Shown piece by piece: positions 1-11,989 of a stretch of DNA of 64,000 nt. The position numbers and the translations under genes are program-made. Origin of the DNA: Pogona vitticeps (Eukaryota > Chordata > Lepidosauria > Squamata > Agamidae); assembly GCF_051106095.1 (NCBI RefSeq), contig NC_135785.1:104036501-104100500 (forward strand), in the 5' to 3' direction. Each line of letters starts with the position of its first letter. The first letter of the stretch is position 1. Below the pieces are notes generated by a model. The model had not been told where the DNA came from and searched no databases. It was given only the letters and a program-made list of their open reading frames with translations.

Positions 1-475
1 GCAAAGATTGTCACTGGAAACCTAAGTTGAAATCATCCATACTATGTGAATGACAGGGAATAAAACTCCCTGAAATGTAGTATTGAAAGAGAGCCTTTCA
101 GATACCACAGAGAGCCAGAAAGGCAGAAAAATGGGTGCTCAGTCAAGTCAAGCCTGAACTTTCACTTGAGCAAAAATGGATAAACTAAGCCTATCACACC
201 ATGTACATATACTGAGAATACATAACTGATCAGAAAAGTCAGTATTACTGGAGAAAGGGAGGCAGTGGAAAGAGAGGAAGACCTGATATGAGACAGATTG
301 TCTCAGAGAAGGAAACCAAAACTATTTGCAAGACCTGAACAGAGCTTACTGGAAAAGACAATATTGCTGGGAAGTGGAGGCAGTGAGAAGAGAGAACAAC
401 TGAACACGAGATGTCAATAGATTGCAAGATCTGCACAGAGCTGGTGTTGGTAGGACATTTTGAACTCATTAAATA
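1..475 (+). mobile_element. RTE-type LINE, 3' part of ORF (fragment, cut by window edge)
   Basis: Interrupted translations match the end of the reverse-transcriptase ORF of the LINE at 61.1-62.7 kb. The stretch around 84-170 aligns with 62115-62200 there (a piece ending in a QVKPEL-like peptide against QIKPEL). It continues into a KRGRPDM-like peptide near 270-290. The 3' part looks tandemly duplicated: about 240-355 resembles about 358-450, each running from a tattactgg/tattgctgg start to a gacctg/gatctgcacagagct end. The element ends near the aggacattttgaactcatt block. It is not functional: stops and frame changes occur throughout. Confidence 0.6.
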
Positions 476-1002
476 GTTACCACATATCAGAAGTGACATG
501 GCATATACCATATTTGGAAGTTTTTTCCTTAGTTACTAGAAATTGTATAGTGATGAGTGGAATGGCCGAAACTGGGCCAAGATATAGGCACCAAAGCTCT
601 GCTAACATTGAGTAAGACCATCCCCAACCACAAAGAAAAAAACAGTAATTTCACAGCTTAAATGAGCAAGCTTCTGAATGTTTGTTCTCTATTTTTTTAA
701 AAATATAACTAGACACAGAATCCGTTTCCCAGCACAAATGCCTGTTTGGCTATGAAGGAGTTTAAAAGTTCTCTTGATGAGAGTCAGCTAATTGAGTCCT
801 GAGTGAAAGGATGAAAAGTTCAGATTGCCCCAGATCTGGAGTGGACCTCTCCATTGAAAACTTGTGTCAGGAACTTGGTCTCAGAAATCCTGAGAGAATA
901 TTTACTGAAAGCACTCAGGGCTGGGACAAACACAGCTGCTCTCTGTTTTTGTAATGCAGAAATACTTCGAATATGTCTTCAAATTGTATGCTAATTCCCT
1001 GA
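476..1002. other. No recognised feature
   Basis: AT-rich sequence with no long open frame, no tandem repeat and no repeat end that I recognise. It may continue older decayed repeat DNA. Confidence 0.4.
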
Positions 1003-1244
1003 AGGTACAAGTTCCCGCCAACCTAGCGGTTCGAAAGCATGCAAATGCAAGTAGATAAATAGGGACCACCCTCGGTGGGAAGGTAACAGCGTTCCGTGTC
1101 TAAGTCGCACTGGCCATGTGACCACGGAAGATTGTCTTCGGACAAACGCTGGCTCTATGGCTTGGAAACGGGGATGAGCACCGCCCCCTAGAGTCGAACA
1201 CGACTGGACAAAAATTGTCAAGGGGAACCTTTACCTTTACCTTA
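1003..1244 (+). mobile_element. Sauria-type SINE, 5'-truncated
   Basis: The body has the blocks gccaacctagcggttcgaaa, gggaaggtaac and gagcaccgccccctagagtc, followed by a cacgactgga tail and a terminal aacctttacctttacc repeat. The same body occurs at 9842-10178 and, inverted, at 25115-25456. The tRNA-like head is missing, so this is a 5'-truncated copy. The tail resembling Bov-B and the ACCTTT repeat fit the Sauria SINE family of squamates. Confidence 0.8.
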
Positions 1245-1704
1245 CATAGCAAAATGTTCCCCTTTCTGGGGCACTGGCACCCTATTACTTTCTTTATTGC
1301 AATCCTTTTTAAAAAAAAAACTCTTCAAAGAAAACCTATATTTTCACTGTTTTTGTGATTTTTCATTTCCCTTCCTGTTCCATCAAGCTGCAACAATGTA
1401 TCTATTTTGGAATGCTCTTGCTGGTAAGTCTGTTCTAGCCATGCTTAGTTGACAACAAAGTCATTGTTTCATGCTTTTGAAAGACTTTTTTGATGATCAC
1501 TATTTCAGCCCCTGCAGCCTGGATTCTTTCTTAATTTAAAAACAAACAAATGGCTGGGGGCAACTATTCTCTTTCAATATAAGCAAGATTAGTATTTTCA
1601 ATTTATTTTATCTGTTTAATTCTGAGTACGTTTAAGGTCACTTATTTTTGCATGGGACAGGGAGTAGAACATTTTTACATGTTCAAAATCGTAACTTGAA
1701 AATG
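1245..1704. other. No recognised feature
   Basis: AT-rich intergenic sequence with A and T runs; nothing coding or repeat-like that I can name. Confidence 0.4.
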
Positions 1705-1958
1705 TATTCTCGAAGGCTTTTGTGGCCGGGATCTGATGGTTGTTGTAGGTTTTTCAGGCTGTTTGGTTGTGTTCTGAAGGTTTTTCTTCCTAACATTTTG
1801 CCAGTGTCTGTGACTGGCATCTTCAGAGGACAGGAGTTAGAATTCAGAACACAGACAGAGTACTAACTCCTGTCCTCTGAAGATGCCAGCCTCAGAGACT
1901 GGCAAAATGCTAGGAAGAAAAACCTTCAGAACACAGCCAAATAACTTGAAAACCCTGT
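1705..1958. mobile_element. Penelope-like terminal repeats in head-to-head inverted arrangement
   Basis: About 1745-1840 is the imperfect reverse complement of about 1863-1958, with a 22-base spacer. Each arm carries the block ctgaagatgccag...gactggcaaaatg...aggaagaaaaaccttcagaacacagccaa. The same block recurs at 24180-24310. The tandem or inverted layout and this tail resemble Penelope-like retroelement terminal repeats as I recall them from reptile genomes. No reverse transcriptase or GIY-YIG frame is present here. The family name is an inference; the inverted repeat itself is plain in the sequence. Confidence 0.55.
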
Positions 1959-3204
1959 GACCAAATTTCCCCAAATTTGGCACAGAGGAAGAACAGATGG
2001 TCTGCTACATCTTTTCAAAATCTGGTGCTCATCTGAAACCCAGTTTAAAAGTGTTTTTTTTTTGTGCTCCTTCCATTTTAGAATTTACTTGTAGAATATT
2101 AATTTGCTTAATAATATCACTGCACTCTTATAAGGGAGAATCTCAGAAAAATGTGATGCCAGCCATAATTTACCAAAACAATCCTATGTCCATATAGTGG
2201 AGATTTTAGACAGTTGAAAGCGGGGCACTTAAAGCTCTCTGGCTGGGTGGAGAAAGCAGTCAGCTTGGCCTTCTTTTTCATTCATTTTAAAAAAAATTAA
2301 TGGAGAAATCAAACAAAGTTTGGTAATGTTCTTATGAGCAAAAATGAAATGAAATTCTCTCCCATATTTCCTCTGGAGGCTTCACCAAAGAAACTTAGTG
2401 TGTGCGTGTTTAAAGTCAACATTGATGGAGGACATGCTCCCTATTTGAGATTTTTGTCACATTTGCAATAAATGGTAATGGCTCTGTGGCTGCAACGGGG
2501 TGCGTGGTGGGCAACAGGGGGATGCGGAAGAAAAATTGCTGCTGTCTCCTTGTTGCACCGCAGCCAAGAGTATTGGAATCTTGGCCTTGGCCTTGATGAT
2601 GCACTCTATTTGATTAAAGTTTCATCCTTAATCAAAGATAAAGCCATTTCCCATCATGAAAATGGAATCTGGCTGCATTGGGAGCTGGGGTGGGAGAGGA
2701 CGGGCCGTGTCTGGAAAACACAGAGGCCACTTCTCTTGTCTCAAGGGGACCAAGATGCCATTAATTATTATTATTAGCAAGGAGAAGCTGGGGTTACATT
2801 TGCTAAGAGAAGCATAATAAATTTAGCCCTCTCACTAAATCAAATAAGATGATTTGGCTAGATATGATGCATGAGTCATCAGGACGTGGACTTCGTGGAG
2901 GGGGGCACAACTTTTGCAATGTGTCCAAGAGGATGTACGGTGTCTGAAACAGATATGATATTGAGGAGCCTTCTGCTGCGTCCTTCAAGTGGCCATGTGT
3001 GTAAGCAGGCCATTCATAGTGGGGTACAAGATGGCAGGGACCCATGATATGGGAGGAGCTAAGAAGGGGCCCTCTGAGTTGTTTTTTTGGGAGGTGGGGG
3101 TTCATCTCACCTTAAAAAGACCTGGCATGAGCAGAGCCTGAAAAAGTTGCTCTTTGTACTACAACTGTCAGAATCCTCTAATGAGCATCATGATCATCGT
3201 CATT
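1959..3204. other. No recognised gene or repeat
   Basis: Only short open frames (up to 101 codons, both strands) without recognisable protein motifs. I see no promoter, splice-linked exon or tandem array that I would defend. Confidence 0.4.
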
Positions 3205-3446
3205 ATCATGTTGCACCAAGTCAGTTTTAAGTAATGAAAATCCTTTGTTTTCCAGGGTTTTCCAGCTACAGAATGCTAAGAAGTAGTTTACCGTTCCTTT
3301 ATTCTCGTGGTTCCCTGTGACTGTGTAGCTTGCCTATGGCCACACAGGCTGGTTCTTCTCCTAGGAGGCACAGTGGGGAACTGAACTCCCAACCTCTGGC
3401 TCCACATACAGATACTGAAACCATTGAGCTATCCAATGAGCATGGA
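3205..3446 (-). mobile_element. tRNA-derived SINE
   Basis: Read on the minus strand it has a tRNA-like head (attggatagctcaatggttt, then the B-box-like ggttgggagttcagttcccc) and a body matching gtgtggccttgagcaagct-type blocks. Related copies lie at 12377, 29470, 30529, 53289 and 58930. The 3' end (low coordinates) is diverged. Confidence 0.65.
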
Positions 3447-4192
3447 CAATGATTATGCTGGTTAGAGGAGTTTCTAAGAGTTGTACGTTCCCCAAATACC
3501 GTTTCCAGATTCTGGACGTTGAAGGAGCCATCACAATATGTTGATGAGAACTTGGTGAAGGTGGTTTATTGACGAAAATTCTTATTTTAAGGGATAGTGG
3601 AAGGAGATTGCCCGGGTAAATGTGTGTGGCTTGATTGAGAGAATAAGGTAGACTTGAGAGAAGGTTGATTCTGTCATCCTTGTTTGTGCCCCAAAATTTC
3701 TGAAATGTAATGGCCAACTGTTGTTTTCTAGCCCCCCAGCCTGCAAAACTATCACCCCTCATTTTTTGGTTAAGCATGTTTAAAGACACTTTGCTGCCTT
3801 AAAAAAACCCAGCAAACCTTCCTGAAGGTAGCAGGAGTTGAATCTTGCTCACCACAGTAGTCACACGAAGGACTATTTGTACGCACTGGTACAATGTCTT
3901 GTGACCAAGACAAATTTTTGCAAGTTTATTCCTTCCTTATGGTAAGCACTGTAGAAAGTTGTAGGAAAACTGTGTGAGTTTCTCTACCTGTCCCCCAAAT
4001 CCTGGATCCTAACTGCAGCTTCAGCAATGGCAGGATGAGATGTCCTTCATCAGATCACCAGCTGGTGGCGCTCTGCACTAGCCCTACCCCAACTCGTGCT
4101 TTCCCAGCCATAGGTAGAGTCCAGTATGTCTCTAAGGAATATATCATTCCAGTCCTAGGGACTCTGGGGAGGAACTACGATGCATTTAGGGG
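3447..4192. other. No recognised feature
   Basis: A 142-codon minus-strand frame (3361-3789) starts here and ends inside the SINE. Its last residues are SINE translation and the rest matches nothing I know. No gene is called. Confidence 0.4.
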
Positions 4193-4543
4193 AAAAAATG
4201 GCAGTGTGGTGCAGTGGTTAGAGAGTAGGACTGAAATTTGGAAGACCCAAGTTCGTGTCTCCACCCAGCTATGAAATTCAATAGGTAACTCTGAACTAGC
4301 TGTTCTCTTTTAGTCTAATCAACTTCACAGGGGAGCTGTTGTGATGATAAAGTAGGGAGGAAAAGAGCCACGTATGCTACTTTAGTTCACTGGAACTAAA
4401 GTAGGATGTTGTTTTTACGTGCCATCAAGTCACCTCTTACTCATGGCAACCTTTCAAATGAGCTATCTCCAAAATGTCCTGTTTTCATCTGCCCTTCTCA
4501 GCAGCTGGATAGAAAAGCAGGATAGAAATATAAACAATAAATG
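4193..4543 (+). mobile_element. Second tRNA-derived SINE type with a nested LINE-end fragment
   Basis: The head gtggtgcagtggttagagag with a B-box-like aagttcgtgtctcca begins a SINE whose body has a cttcacaggggagctgttgt block and whose tail (aggatagaaatataaacaat) resumes near 4518. Between body and tail, about 4408-4505 matches the minus strand of the RTE LINE 3' end (gtgccatcaagtc...ccaaaatgtcctg), also seen at 28560-28680. This suggests a nested insertion. Family assignment is by pattern only. Confidence 0.55.
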
Positions 4544-6950
4544 AATCAATACTCAAGAGAGTTGTCCATTGGTCTGCATACATTCTCCAAATTAGGCTTT
4601 GGTAGCTTTCATGCAACCTAGCTGGTGCTACAATCAGTTTTTCCATATAAGGATGTAAAACAGGACATTTCAAAGGCACGTCCACTTCAAAATTTGCCCA
4701 ACCTGTCAATTCACAAGTGGAACTGCTTTCAACAATAATGGAAGTAGATAAAGAGCAGCTTGTCTTTGGAAAAAAAATTTTTTAGAAGCCAACAGTGATA
4801 TTTCAGCAGCAATTCAACTTGCAGCCCAACTCTTATGATTAGTCCAGGCCAGCACAACCCTAAGATAGCCAGAGCAATGATTTTTGCGATCACATGTGCA
4901 GCAAAATAATGTCCTTCAGTCAAAGAGCACCACGACAGACATTTCACAGATCTGCTGACACATTGTTAAATCCCCACTGATCACAGTCTGTGATACAGTC
5001 CCCCCCTACCAACTGGGTAGGAAATGAATGGTTTTACAAATGGCATTGGGGGAGTTATCTCCATATCACTGCATATCCAACAGGCACAAGGATGCTCCCC
5101 TGCACACATGTGGTGGCCCACAATCCTCTCTAGAAATGAGTAAAAGCTCAATAGCTGGCCCATTTCAGGAGCTGAAGCGGAGCTGGTCGGATCTGCTTGG
5201 ACTACGAACACATGCCATCTGCAAAGGCAGACTTTCTTGACAGATGCACAGGTTGGGAATAAAGAATGAACATCCCACCTCAACCTTTAAAATATTTAGC
5301 AGAACAACAGGAGTCTCCTGGGAGGAAGAATGTCTGGTGGTTCCCATGGGCCCCCAAGGAGGAAGATTTACATTGTAGGTGGGAAATCTCTGGCCAACAA
5401 GCTAAATTCAGGCCTACAGTCCTCTCAGTCTGAACTCTTCCCAAATCATGCTCCATTCTTACAACCATTCCCCTTCCTGACTCACTCCACATTCTTAACA
5501 TTATTTACTCCATCCTGTTTTATTTTCCCGGACCAGAATTTATGGAAGGAACATTGCATGAGTTGAGGAAGATGACTGGATCCACTGTGTACTGACCGAT
5601 GCCAAAAGTCACAACTGTAACCCCACCCACTTACAGTACTGACTCCACCTACTCCTGGAACCGCAAACTCCCAATACAGTAATGTAAACCTCAATTGGAA
5701 AATTGCTTCCAGAAGCTCACTGAAGTGTCTCTTGTTGGGTGAGAAGAACAAGAGGTTTGTCAAGGCAGAAGGCCAGCTGCTCCAAAGCCATAGCAAAACC
5801 ATGACATGAGATACAGGACAACTACACACAGTTTGTGCCACAGAAAATCAGCCAAGTAGAGAGCACAGAGATGGGGAACAGGAAATGGGGATCCACACAC
5901 TTCAACACTGAAAAGCCTGTTGTCAAGCTTACCTTTCAGATGTTTGTCCAGCAGCACAAATGATGTCAGAAGCAAAACAGGGAAACCAAACAGGATTATC
6001 ATCACCCCACCTAGTAATTTATAACCTCCTACATGGCATAGAGGTTCTCTCTATAAGCAAACACACCAAGAGGCAGGGCAGACTTGATCACCACACAGAG
6101 TGAGGTGGCTGTCTTGGGCAACAGACACTAGGGATGGCAGCAGCTGGCCGCTGTTCACTCAGAATCCCTTTCATTGGTATGTGCCTCCTGATCCATCTGG
6201 CTAGTCTCAGGTCATAGATGGCTGCTATCAAAGGCAGGGGCAAACACACACACACACCCAATTTGGGGTTCAAATTGTCTTGGACCACAGGCTGCACTTG
6301 CTTCAGGTACAGTAGAATATGTTGTCCTGCTCGTAGCAGCGAAGTAAGATTTCACAAAAAGTCTAGTCAAGGCATGAACATGGAATGAGAGACGGGTGGC
6401 ACATTCTTGTACTTTGCCTCAGGAGGCAAAATGTCTCGGGTGGGCTCTGAGAGAAAGACATGCCTATCAGCCTTTGGAATCCATTCATTGACATGAGGGT
6501 TGAAGTAGGAGGGGGCTTGTAAATGAAACTATACTGCATATATTTGACAACACACAAAAGGTCAAAGGCTTGGGTCCTGGGTCCTAGGCACTCAGCAGAA
6601 TGAGTCGTGAAGAAACTCATCCATAGGGGTGCCTCTTTGATAGGATGGTGCCAGGTTCCTTCAGAGGACAGTGAGGGTGAGGATGAGGATGATGATAATG
6701 GCAAGAATTTACATTTATGCTTCACCTTTTCATCAAAGAGCTTGTGGCAGTCCTCCTCATTTTTTTAAATATATATATATATTCATGACAACTTTGTAGA
6801 TTATTCTGAGAGAGAAGGATGGGCCCTGGACATATCAGTAAGCTTCACAGCCATCAGGTGATTTGAACCTGGATCTCTACAGCCTTGGTCAAGCCCTCCA
6901 ACTACTACATCAAGGTGGAATACCCATCAAAGACTTTCCCAGACCCATGT
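4544..6950. other. Gene-poor stretch, nothing recognised
   Basis: Many short frames on both strands, the longest 120 codons; none carries a recognisable domain. A short (AT)n tract lies near 6769-6781. The minus-strand run near 5480-6005 is fairly open and hydrophobic but broken and unfamiliar. It may be very old repeat DNA. Confidence 0.4.
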
Positions 6951-7048
6951 TCTCCATATGTTTTGGACTTCAGTGTCTATCAGCTTCAGTCATCATGGTC
7001 AATGACAAGCTGTTGTGAGGGTTGCAGTCCAAAACATTTGGAGGGTGC
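6951..7048. repeat. Short palindromic dispersed repeat
   Basis: One side, ttttggacttcagtgtc, pairs imperfectly with the other, gttgcagtccaaaaca. This is the 'actacaactcccatcat' type of hAT-like MITE half seen again at 10268-10368, 14160-14235 and 15899-16010. The copy is old and its outer ends are not sharp. Confidence 0.45.
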
Positions 7049-8106
7049 TCAATTGGGTGAGGCTGCCCTGCCCGGTAGGTTTGTCTGTTGCCTGACTGCT
7101 AATGCTGGCAGACAACACTGCCCTTTCTCTCTGTCTCCTCCCTTCGCTTCCTGCGGCATGGTTCATCCCACCCAGCTGTTCCTGGCAGGTGAGGAGTGAA
7201 TATGAGCTATTGGGATCCTACCTTTTTACCTTTCTTTGGCACTCAGGTTCCCAGATGTAGCATATGATTCGGGAGCATAGGCCCTGATTCAGCAAGGCCA
7301 CCTCTAGATAATTTGCTGTCCAAGGTAGGATAGTGCCCCACTCTCACTACGTATAAGAGGTGGATCAGATTCAAAGTCACACCTTACTTCAACACTGTTC
7401 AACCAAGGAAGTTCTTCTTTAATTTTTTTTTAAATTAGTAAAAGAAAAATTACAACTAACACAATTAAAACTATAATACAAACTCAATGGTGACTACACA
7501 CAATACACATTGAACTTTCCCTACCTGTGCCACCTTCACCCTTGGGGCTGGGTGACCAATAATATAAGTTTATACCTCTTTTCACCCCATACCTCTCCAA
7601 AAATACATTGAATATTTTGCTGGCTTAGAGCCTTTCCCCATATAGCCAAGGAGGTCTTCTACTATGGCTTAGAACAGCTAGCTTAGTGAGCAAATAGCAA
7701 GCTTACCAAGAGGATGATGGGTGAGGAGGATGGACAGAGGGGAGCTAATGTCAAACTCAGAACATGCTGCCTGAAGCAACTGTCTTACTATTCCTACAGA
7801 TGGGGCCAGGCTTGAGATTATGGTCGGAGCCCCAGAGAGATGCAACAGCGAAGAAGACCATTGGCTCTTCTCTTTGGAAGATAACTGAAGGGAAGATCAC
7901 AGTTCAGGAATCAGGGAAGTTACTTTTTCGGACTCCAAATCTCAGAATTCCCAAGAAATCAGGTCCATGATTCAAAATGTTGAGATCTTATATGGTGAAA
8001 ACAGGTGCAAATCTCGATCTGCTGCTCTCACTGCCATAGAGGAACTGTGGTAAAGCAGTCAACATTTTATGGAACGGCGTCAAAGACAGAGTGAGGCCTG
8101 AAGGAA
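7049..8106. other. No recognised gene
   Basis: An A/T-rich piece lies at 7420-7500; the rest is unique-looking. No motif-bearing open frame. Confidence 0.4.
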
Positions 8107-8217
8107 CAGCCATTCTCAATGGGGGGGGCGGTCATGTGGCCCCTGGCATATTTGAAGGAGGCCAAAGACTGAAAAAGGTGAGAAGTTTCTGAAAAAAAAA
8201 AAGTTTGAGAATGGCTG
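8107..8217. mobile_element. Small element bounded by 13-14 bp inverted repeats
   Basis: Begins cagccattctcaa and ends tttgagaatggctg, which are reverse complements. A run of eight G lies just inside the left end. The flanks do not show a convincing target duplication, so this may be an old hAT-like MITE or a chance pair. Confidence 0.4.
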
Positions 8218-8890
8218 CTCTAGACGGCTTCTGTGCCTGGGAGATGGACAGGCAAGAAAAAGGTGCAGCCCTTGCAGGAAAGTTGCCCAAGGCTATTTCT
8301 TGCACGCTACAGGGAACAAGTTTTGGTGTTAAGGACATTGAGTGATTCATGGGGATACAGTTGCTGACATCTCCAAAATACCAATTTCCTTAATAGCTTT
8401 TGGACTTAATGTCTTTAATAAAGATTTCATCCTTTTAAGGAGCTGGCAACATATTTTTGGCATTCATATGAAAACATTGTTGTTCTTTCTCTGTAGGACC
8501 TGAAGGACTTTTTTCACATACAAGAAGAGAGGAGAGGAGAGGAGCGGAAAGAGGCTTCGTTGTCTAAAACAATTGCATTGGGAGTTTAAGGAAGAAGAAT
8601 CAGGCAACCAAAGAAAAGATGGCACAAGACGTAGTTTAGTGGCAGAGACTAAGAATGAAATACAGTACGTCTTGACTCAAAAATGTTTGAATTCATATTC
8701 TATGAATTCAATACATATATAATGGCTTTCCCAAATCTGGTACTCTCCATATTTTTTGGACAATGGATTTTGGTTTCTTCTCCCTCATGAACTGGAGTGA
8801 CAGGTTCTGCTCTAATTCTGGCTTAAATACTGAACTTGTAGGAGAACCTCATTTGAACCAGGAGCCACAAAACACATTCCCATTCCAAAC
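8218..8890. other. No recognised feature
   Basis: Unique-looking AT-rich DNA with a short purine-rich run near 8524-8550. Confidence 0.4.
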
Positions 8891-8892
8891 TA

Positions 8893-9194
8893 CAGTGGTG
8901 CCTCGCAAGACGAACGCCTCGCGGGACGAAAAACCCGCAAGATGAATGGTTTTTGATATAGCTGTGGTGCCTCGCAAGACAGCTTCTTCTATGGCTGTGC
9001 TTAGCAAGATGAATGTTTTTCGCAAGACCAATGCCTCACAAGACCAATGAATTATTTTTGTCTTGTGAAAAGTGGTTTCCCATAGGAATGCATTGCAATG
9101 CATTCCTATGGGAAACCGCTTTTCGCAAGATGAAAATTTGGCAAGACAGCGCTACTCGTGGAACGAATTTCATTTGTCTTGTGAGGCACCACTG
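8893..9194. mobile_element. Tc1/mariner (Tigger-like) MITE, palindromic
   Basis: Flanked by TA on each side (8891-8892 and 9195-9196). Terminal inverted repeats are CAGTGGTGCCTCGCAAGACG and its near complement at the right end. No transposase frame is present. Around the middle, 9074-9117 is a perfect 44-base palindrome (two 22-base arms, no loop). The cagtggtgcctcg start resembles Tigger/pogo termini, which also use TA targets. Confidence 0.75.
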
Positions 9195-9245
9195 TATTTG
9201 TTCATTGCAATGTTTGCTTTCTATAATAATCATCATAATTGCATG

Positions 9246-9362
9246 GTTATTCTTGAGTTCTAATTTATGGTGACCCTTTTCAGTGTTTTATAGGAAGAAA
9301 GTACTCAGGAGTTTACCATTCCCTTCTTCTAGGGACATCCTGGGACTGTGCAGTTTATACTA
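9246..9362 (-). mobile_element. tRNA-derived SINE fragment
   Basis: Matches the 3' half of the SINE at 29470-29686 (ttatggtgacccttttcag ... ctgggactgtgcagttt). The tRNA-like head is absent. Confidence 0.5.
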
Positions 9363-9841
9363 CTAATAAAAAGAGTGTCAGTGAGCATCGACAGGATTCC
9401 CTTTCATTGCCTAGTACCTGCAGTTTCACCTCACCCATCTAGAAGGAAATGGGTGAAAAATGAAGAGGAAATAGTATCCAGAGAGATGTGATTCAACACC
9501 TTTCACATGAGAATTTAAAGACTGGCTGTTTAACAACCTTGTTCTTTTCCAGATATTTTGGGTGAAGCCCCTTTGCCCCCAATCTATACTAGCAGGAGAA
9601 CAATGGCTTTTGTAGTCTAACACAACCGGGAGACACCACACTGGGGATGACAGAGCTATACAGTTTGATAGATACATAATTTTGGGTACCGGTCTCTCTC
9701 TCTCTCTCTGTATTGTGCAGTTTGTTTTCTATGGGACCGTTCCATATCATATGTGTAACAAGTCCTTCCTTGATGTCGTTCAAGCTGACATGCACCTGCA
9801 TCTCCATTTTATTCTTAAAACAACCCTAAGCCATAACCAAA
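9363..9841. other. No recognised feature
   Basis: A short (TC)n run lies at 9691-9710. Nothing coding is recognised. Confidence 0.4.
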
Positions 9842-10178
9842 AGGAATGTGGTGGTACTGTGGGTTAAACTGCAAAAACCTCTGGGCTGCAAAATAAAAAG
9901 ATCAGCAGTTTGAATCCACATGACAGAGTCAGCTCCCGTCACTTGGCCCAGCTCCTGCCAACCTAGCAATTCGAAAGCATGTAAATACAAGTAGATACAT
10001 AGGGACCACCACGGTGGGAAAGTAATGGTGTTCCATGTCTAGTTGCACTGGCCACGTGACCACAGAAACTGTCTATGCATAAACACTGGCTCTATGGCTT
10101 GGAAACAGGGATGAACACTGCCCCCTAGAGTCAGACACGACTAGACTAAATATCAAGAGGAACCTTTATCTTTACCTA
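9842..10178 (+). mobile_element. Sauria-type SINE, near full length
   Basis: Starts with the tRNA-like head (gtggtggtactgtgggttaa, then a B-box-like cagtttgaatcc). It continues into the shared body (gccaacctagcaattcgaaa, ggaaacagggatgaacactg) and ends cacgactagactaaa...aacctttatctttacc. Flanks taagccataacca and aagacgtaacca may be a diverged target duplication. The head makes it the best copy for family assignment in the window. Confidence 0.82.
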
Positions 10179-10267
10179 AGACGTAACCATGCGTGCAAAT
10201 GGTAGAAGCAGATGTACTTCCATTTCTGCATAGTTCATCTGAATCAAGAGTGAGTAAGACCTAATCC

Positions 10268-10368
10268 TCCCAACGTTGTTGGACTGTACCTTCCATCAGA
10301 CCTAGCCAGCACAGCTAGTGATGCTGGATGATGGGAGCTGTCATCCAGCAACCTCTGAAGGCCACATA
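10268..10368. repeat. Palindromic MITE-like repeat
   Basis: Imperfect hairpin: gttggactgtaccttccatc pairs with gatgggagctgtcatccagc. It belongs to the same group as 6951-7048. Confidence 0.45.
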
Positions 10369-11960
10369 TTTCCCCACCCCAACGGTAAAAAACATTCATC
10401 AGTAAGGAAGTTTAAAGTTTGTGATATATTACATTAGAAATAGATGAAGTATATGATGGCTAGAGGATTTTTTTAAAAATTGTATTATTTGGGTTAAATC
10501 AAGACAGTAGGAATATACTTTTCAATTTTCAAAGTGAGTGAATCAAGCAATTGCATTTCTCTTTAAGAAAGCATTTTGTATTAGTATGCATTATCTATAT
10601 TTTGATGTAGGGGCATGACATCTATATCTTTGTATAAAAAAAGCTGACATATTTAAGGCCAACTAAGGGAGAGAGCCTTCCGTCCTTCCTAAAAACCCTG
10701 TGCCCTCCTGTTTGCAAAGCACAGCCAGAGAATAATACAAACCCCACTAAATTGCTGGAAGATGATTTAATGAAACACAGGCACAAAGGGGGAAGTACTA
10801 AATTAATTAGCCAAGCGACTACAGAAACACAAACCGAGATCTCCTCCATTCAACCCCAGCAATCTAACTGGGGTGCCATATACACTTCCCACTTTCCCTA
10901 AACTGTTGTCATCAAAGGCTCTCATCTCATGGAACTCATCTCCAGGCAAGGTCTGCCTGATGGCCAGTTTCACATTTACATATTCATCACCCAGGGGCTT
11001 TATCAGCCATCACAGAAAGAGAAATCATATGTTGAACAGCAGAGATGGAATTCTCACATCACTGGATGTGACCTCAAAATGCCATACTTTCCAAAGTCAG
11101 TTCAAGTGCTCAGCTGCTCCACGCAGAACCACCATGATATGAGAAATAAAGGTATGGAGCAGCATGTATAAACAAGCTCACAGACTTGAGTGTTGCATTG
11201 CCTTTTGACTTGATGAGGTCTGATCCTCTTTTGTTTAATAGTTGGCTTTATTTCATATGTGAAATATCTCAGACAAATGCATCCCAAATGGTACCAGCTG
11301 GTGTCACTCATAAGTGCTCATGCACACCTGCTTGTGTGCGCACACACACTGAATAGTGAAGATGGAGGGGCTTCTGACTGGGCCCGTTGACCATGTGGAC
11401 TGTGTAGGTCAAAGAAGACTTACCCAGAAGTTTATTGAGCTCACTTGCTCTTAGTCCCTATCAAATGGGAGCAGGAACCTATTGTCACTAGTAAATAGTA
11501 AAGACCATGACATGCCATTAACAGTAAAAAGTCCCCACCCCCAACTCTGAACAAATCTCCTTGCAACATTTGAAAATGTCATATGCCTTTGAAAAGACTT
11601 TTTTAAAAAAGCTTTTTAATTACTCCTCATCATGATGGCTAGGGTAGGTAGGGAGGTAGTATTTCAACAAATCTGGGTTGGGGGGACCACCACCCCCCTT
11701 TAGGAAGGCAGCCTTGTCTTCTGGTCTGCCAAAACACCAGAGTGGAGTGAGGCATCTTGACCAGATCCAGCCAGCTAGTATTAGCATATGCAGAGAACCT
11801 AGAGTGGCCGGACCTCACTGGACATGATCCAGGATCTCCACAGACCGGGAGATGGTGATGTCACTTCCCTTTTGGGCCCTGAAGGCACAGCAGGAGCATA
11901 CTCCCCCCCCCAATCCTTATTCATTAGCGTTATCCATGGCAACACAAAGGCTGTGCTTTT
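10369..11960. other. No recognised gene
   Basis: Mostly AT-rich unique-looking sequence. Short frames only. Confidence 0.4.
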
Positions 11961-11989
11961 ATTAGTATTGTAAAGCTAGCAGGTTAGCT

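Noticed and set aside
3361-3789. 142-codon minus-strand frame as a gene
   Set aside because: Its C-terminal end is SINE translation and the rest lacks any motif or exon partner.
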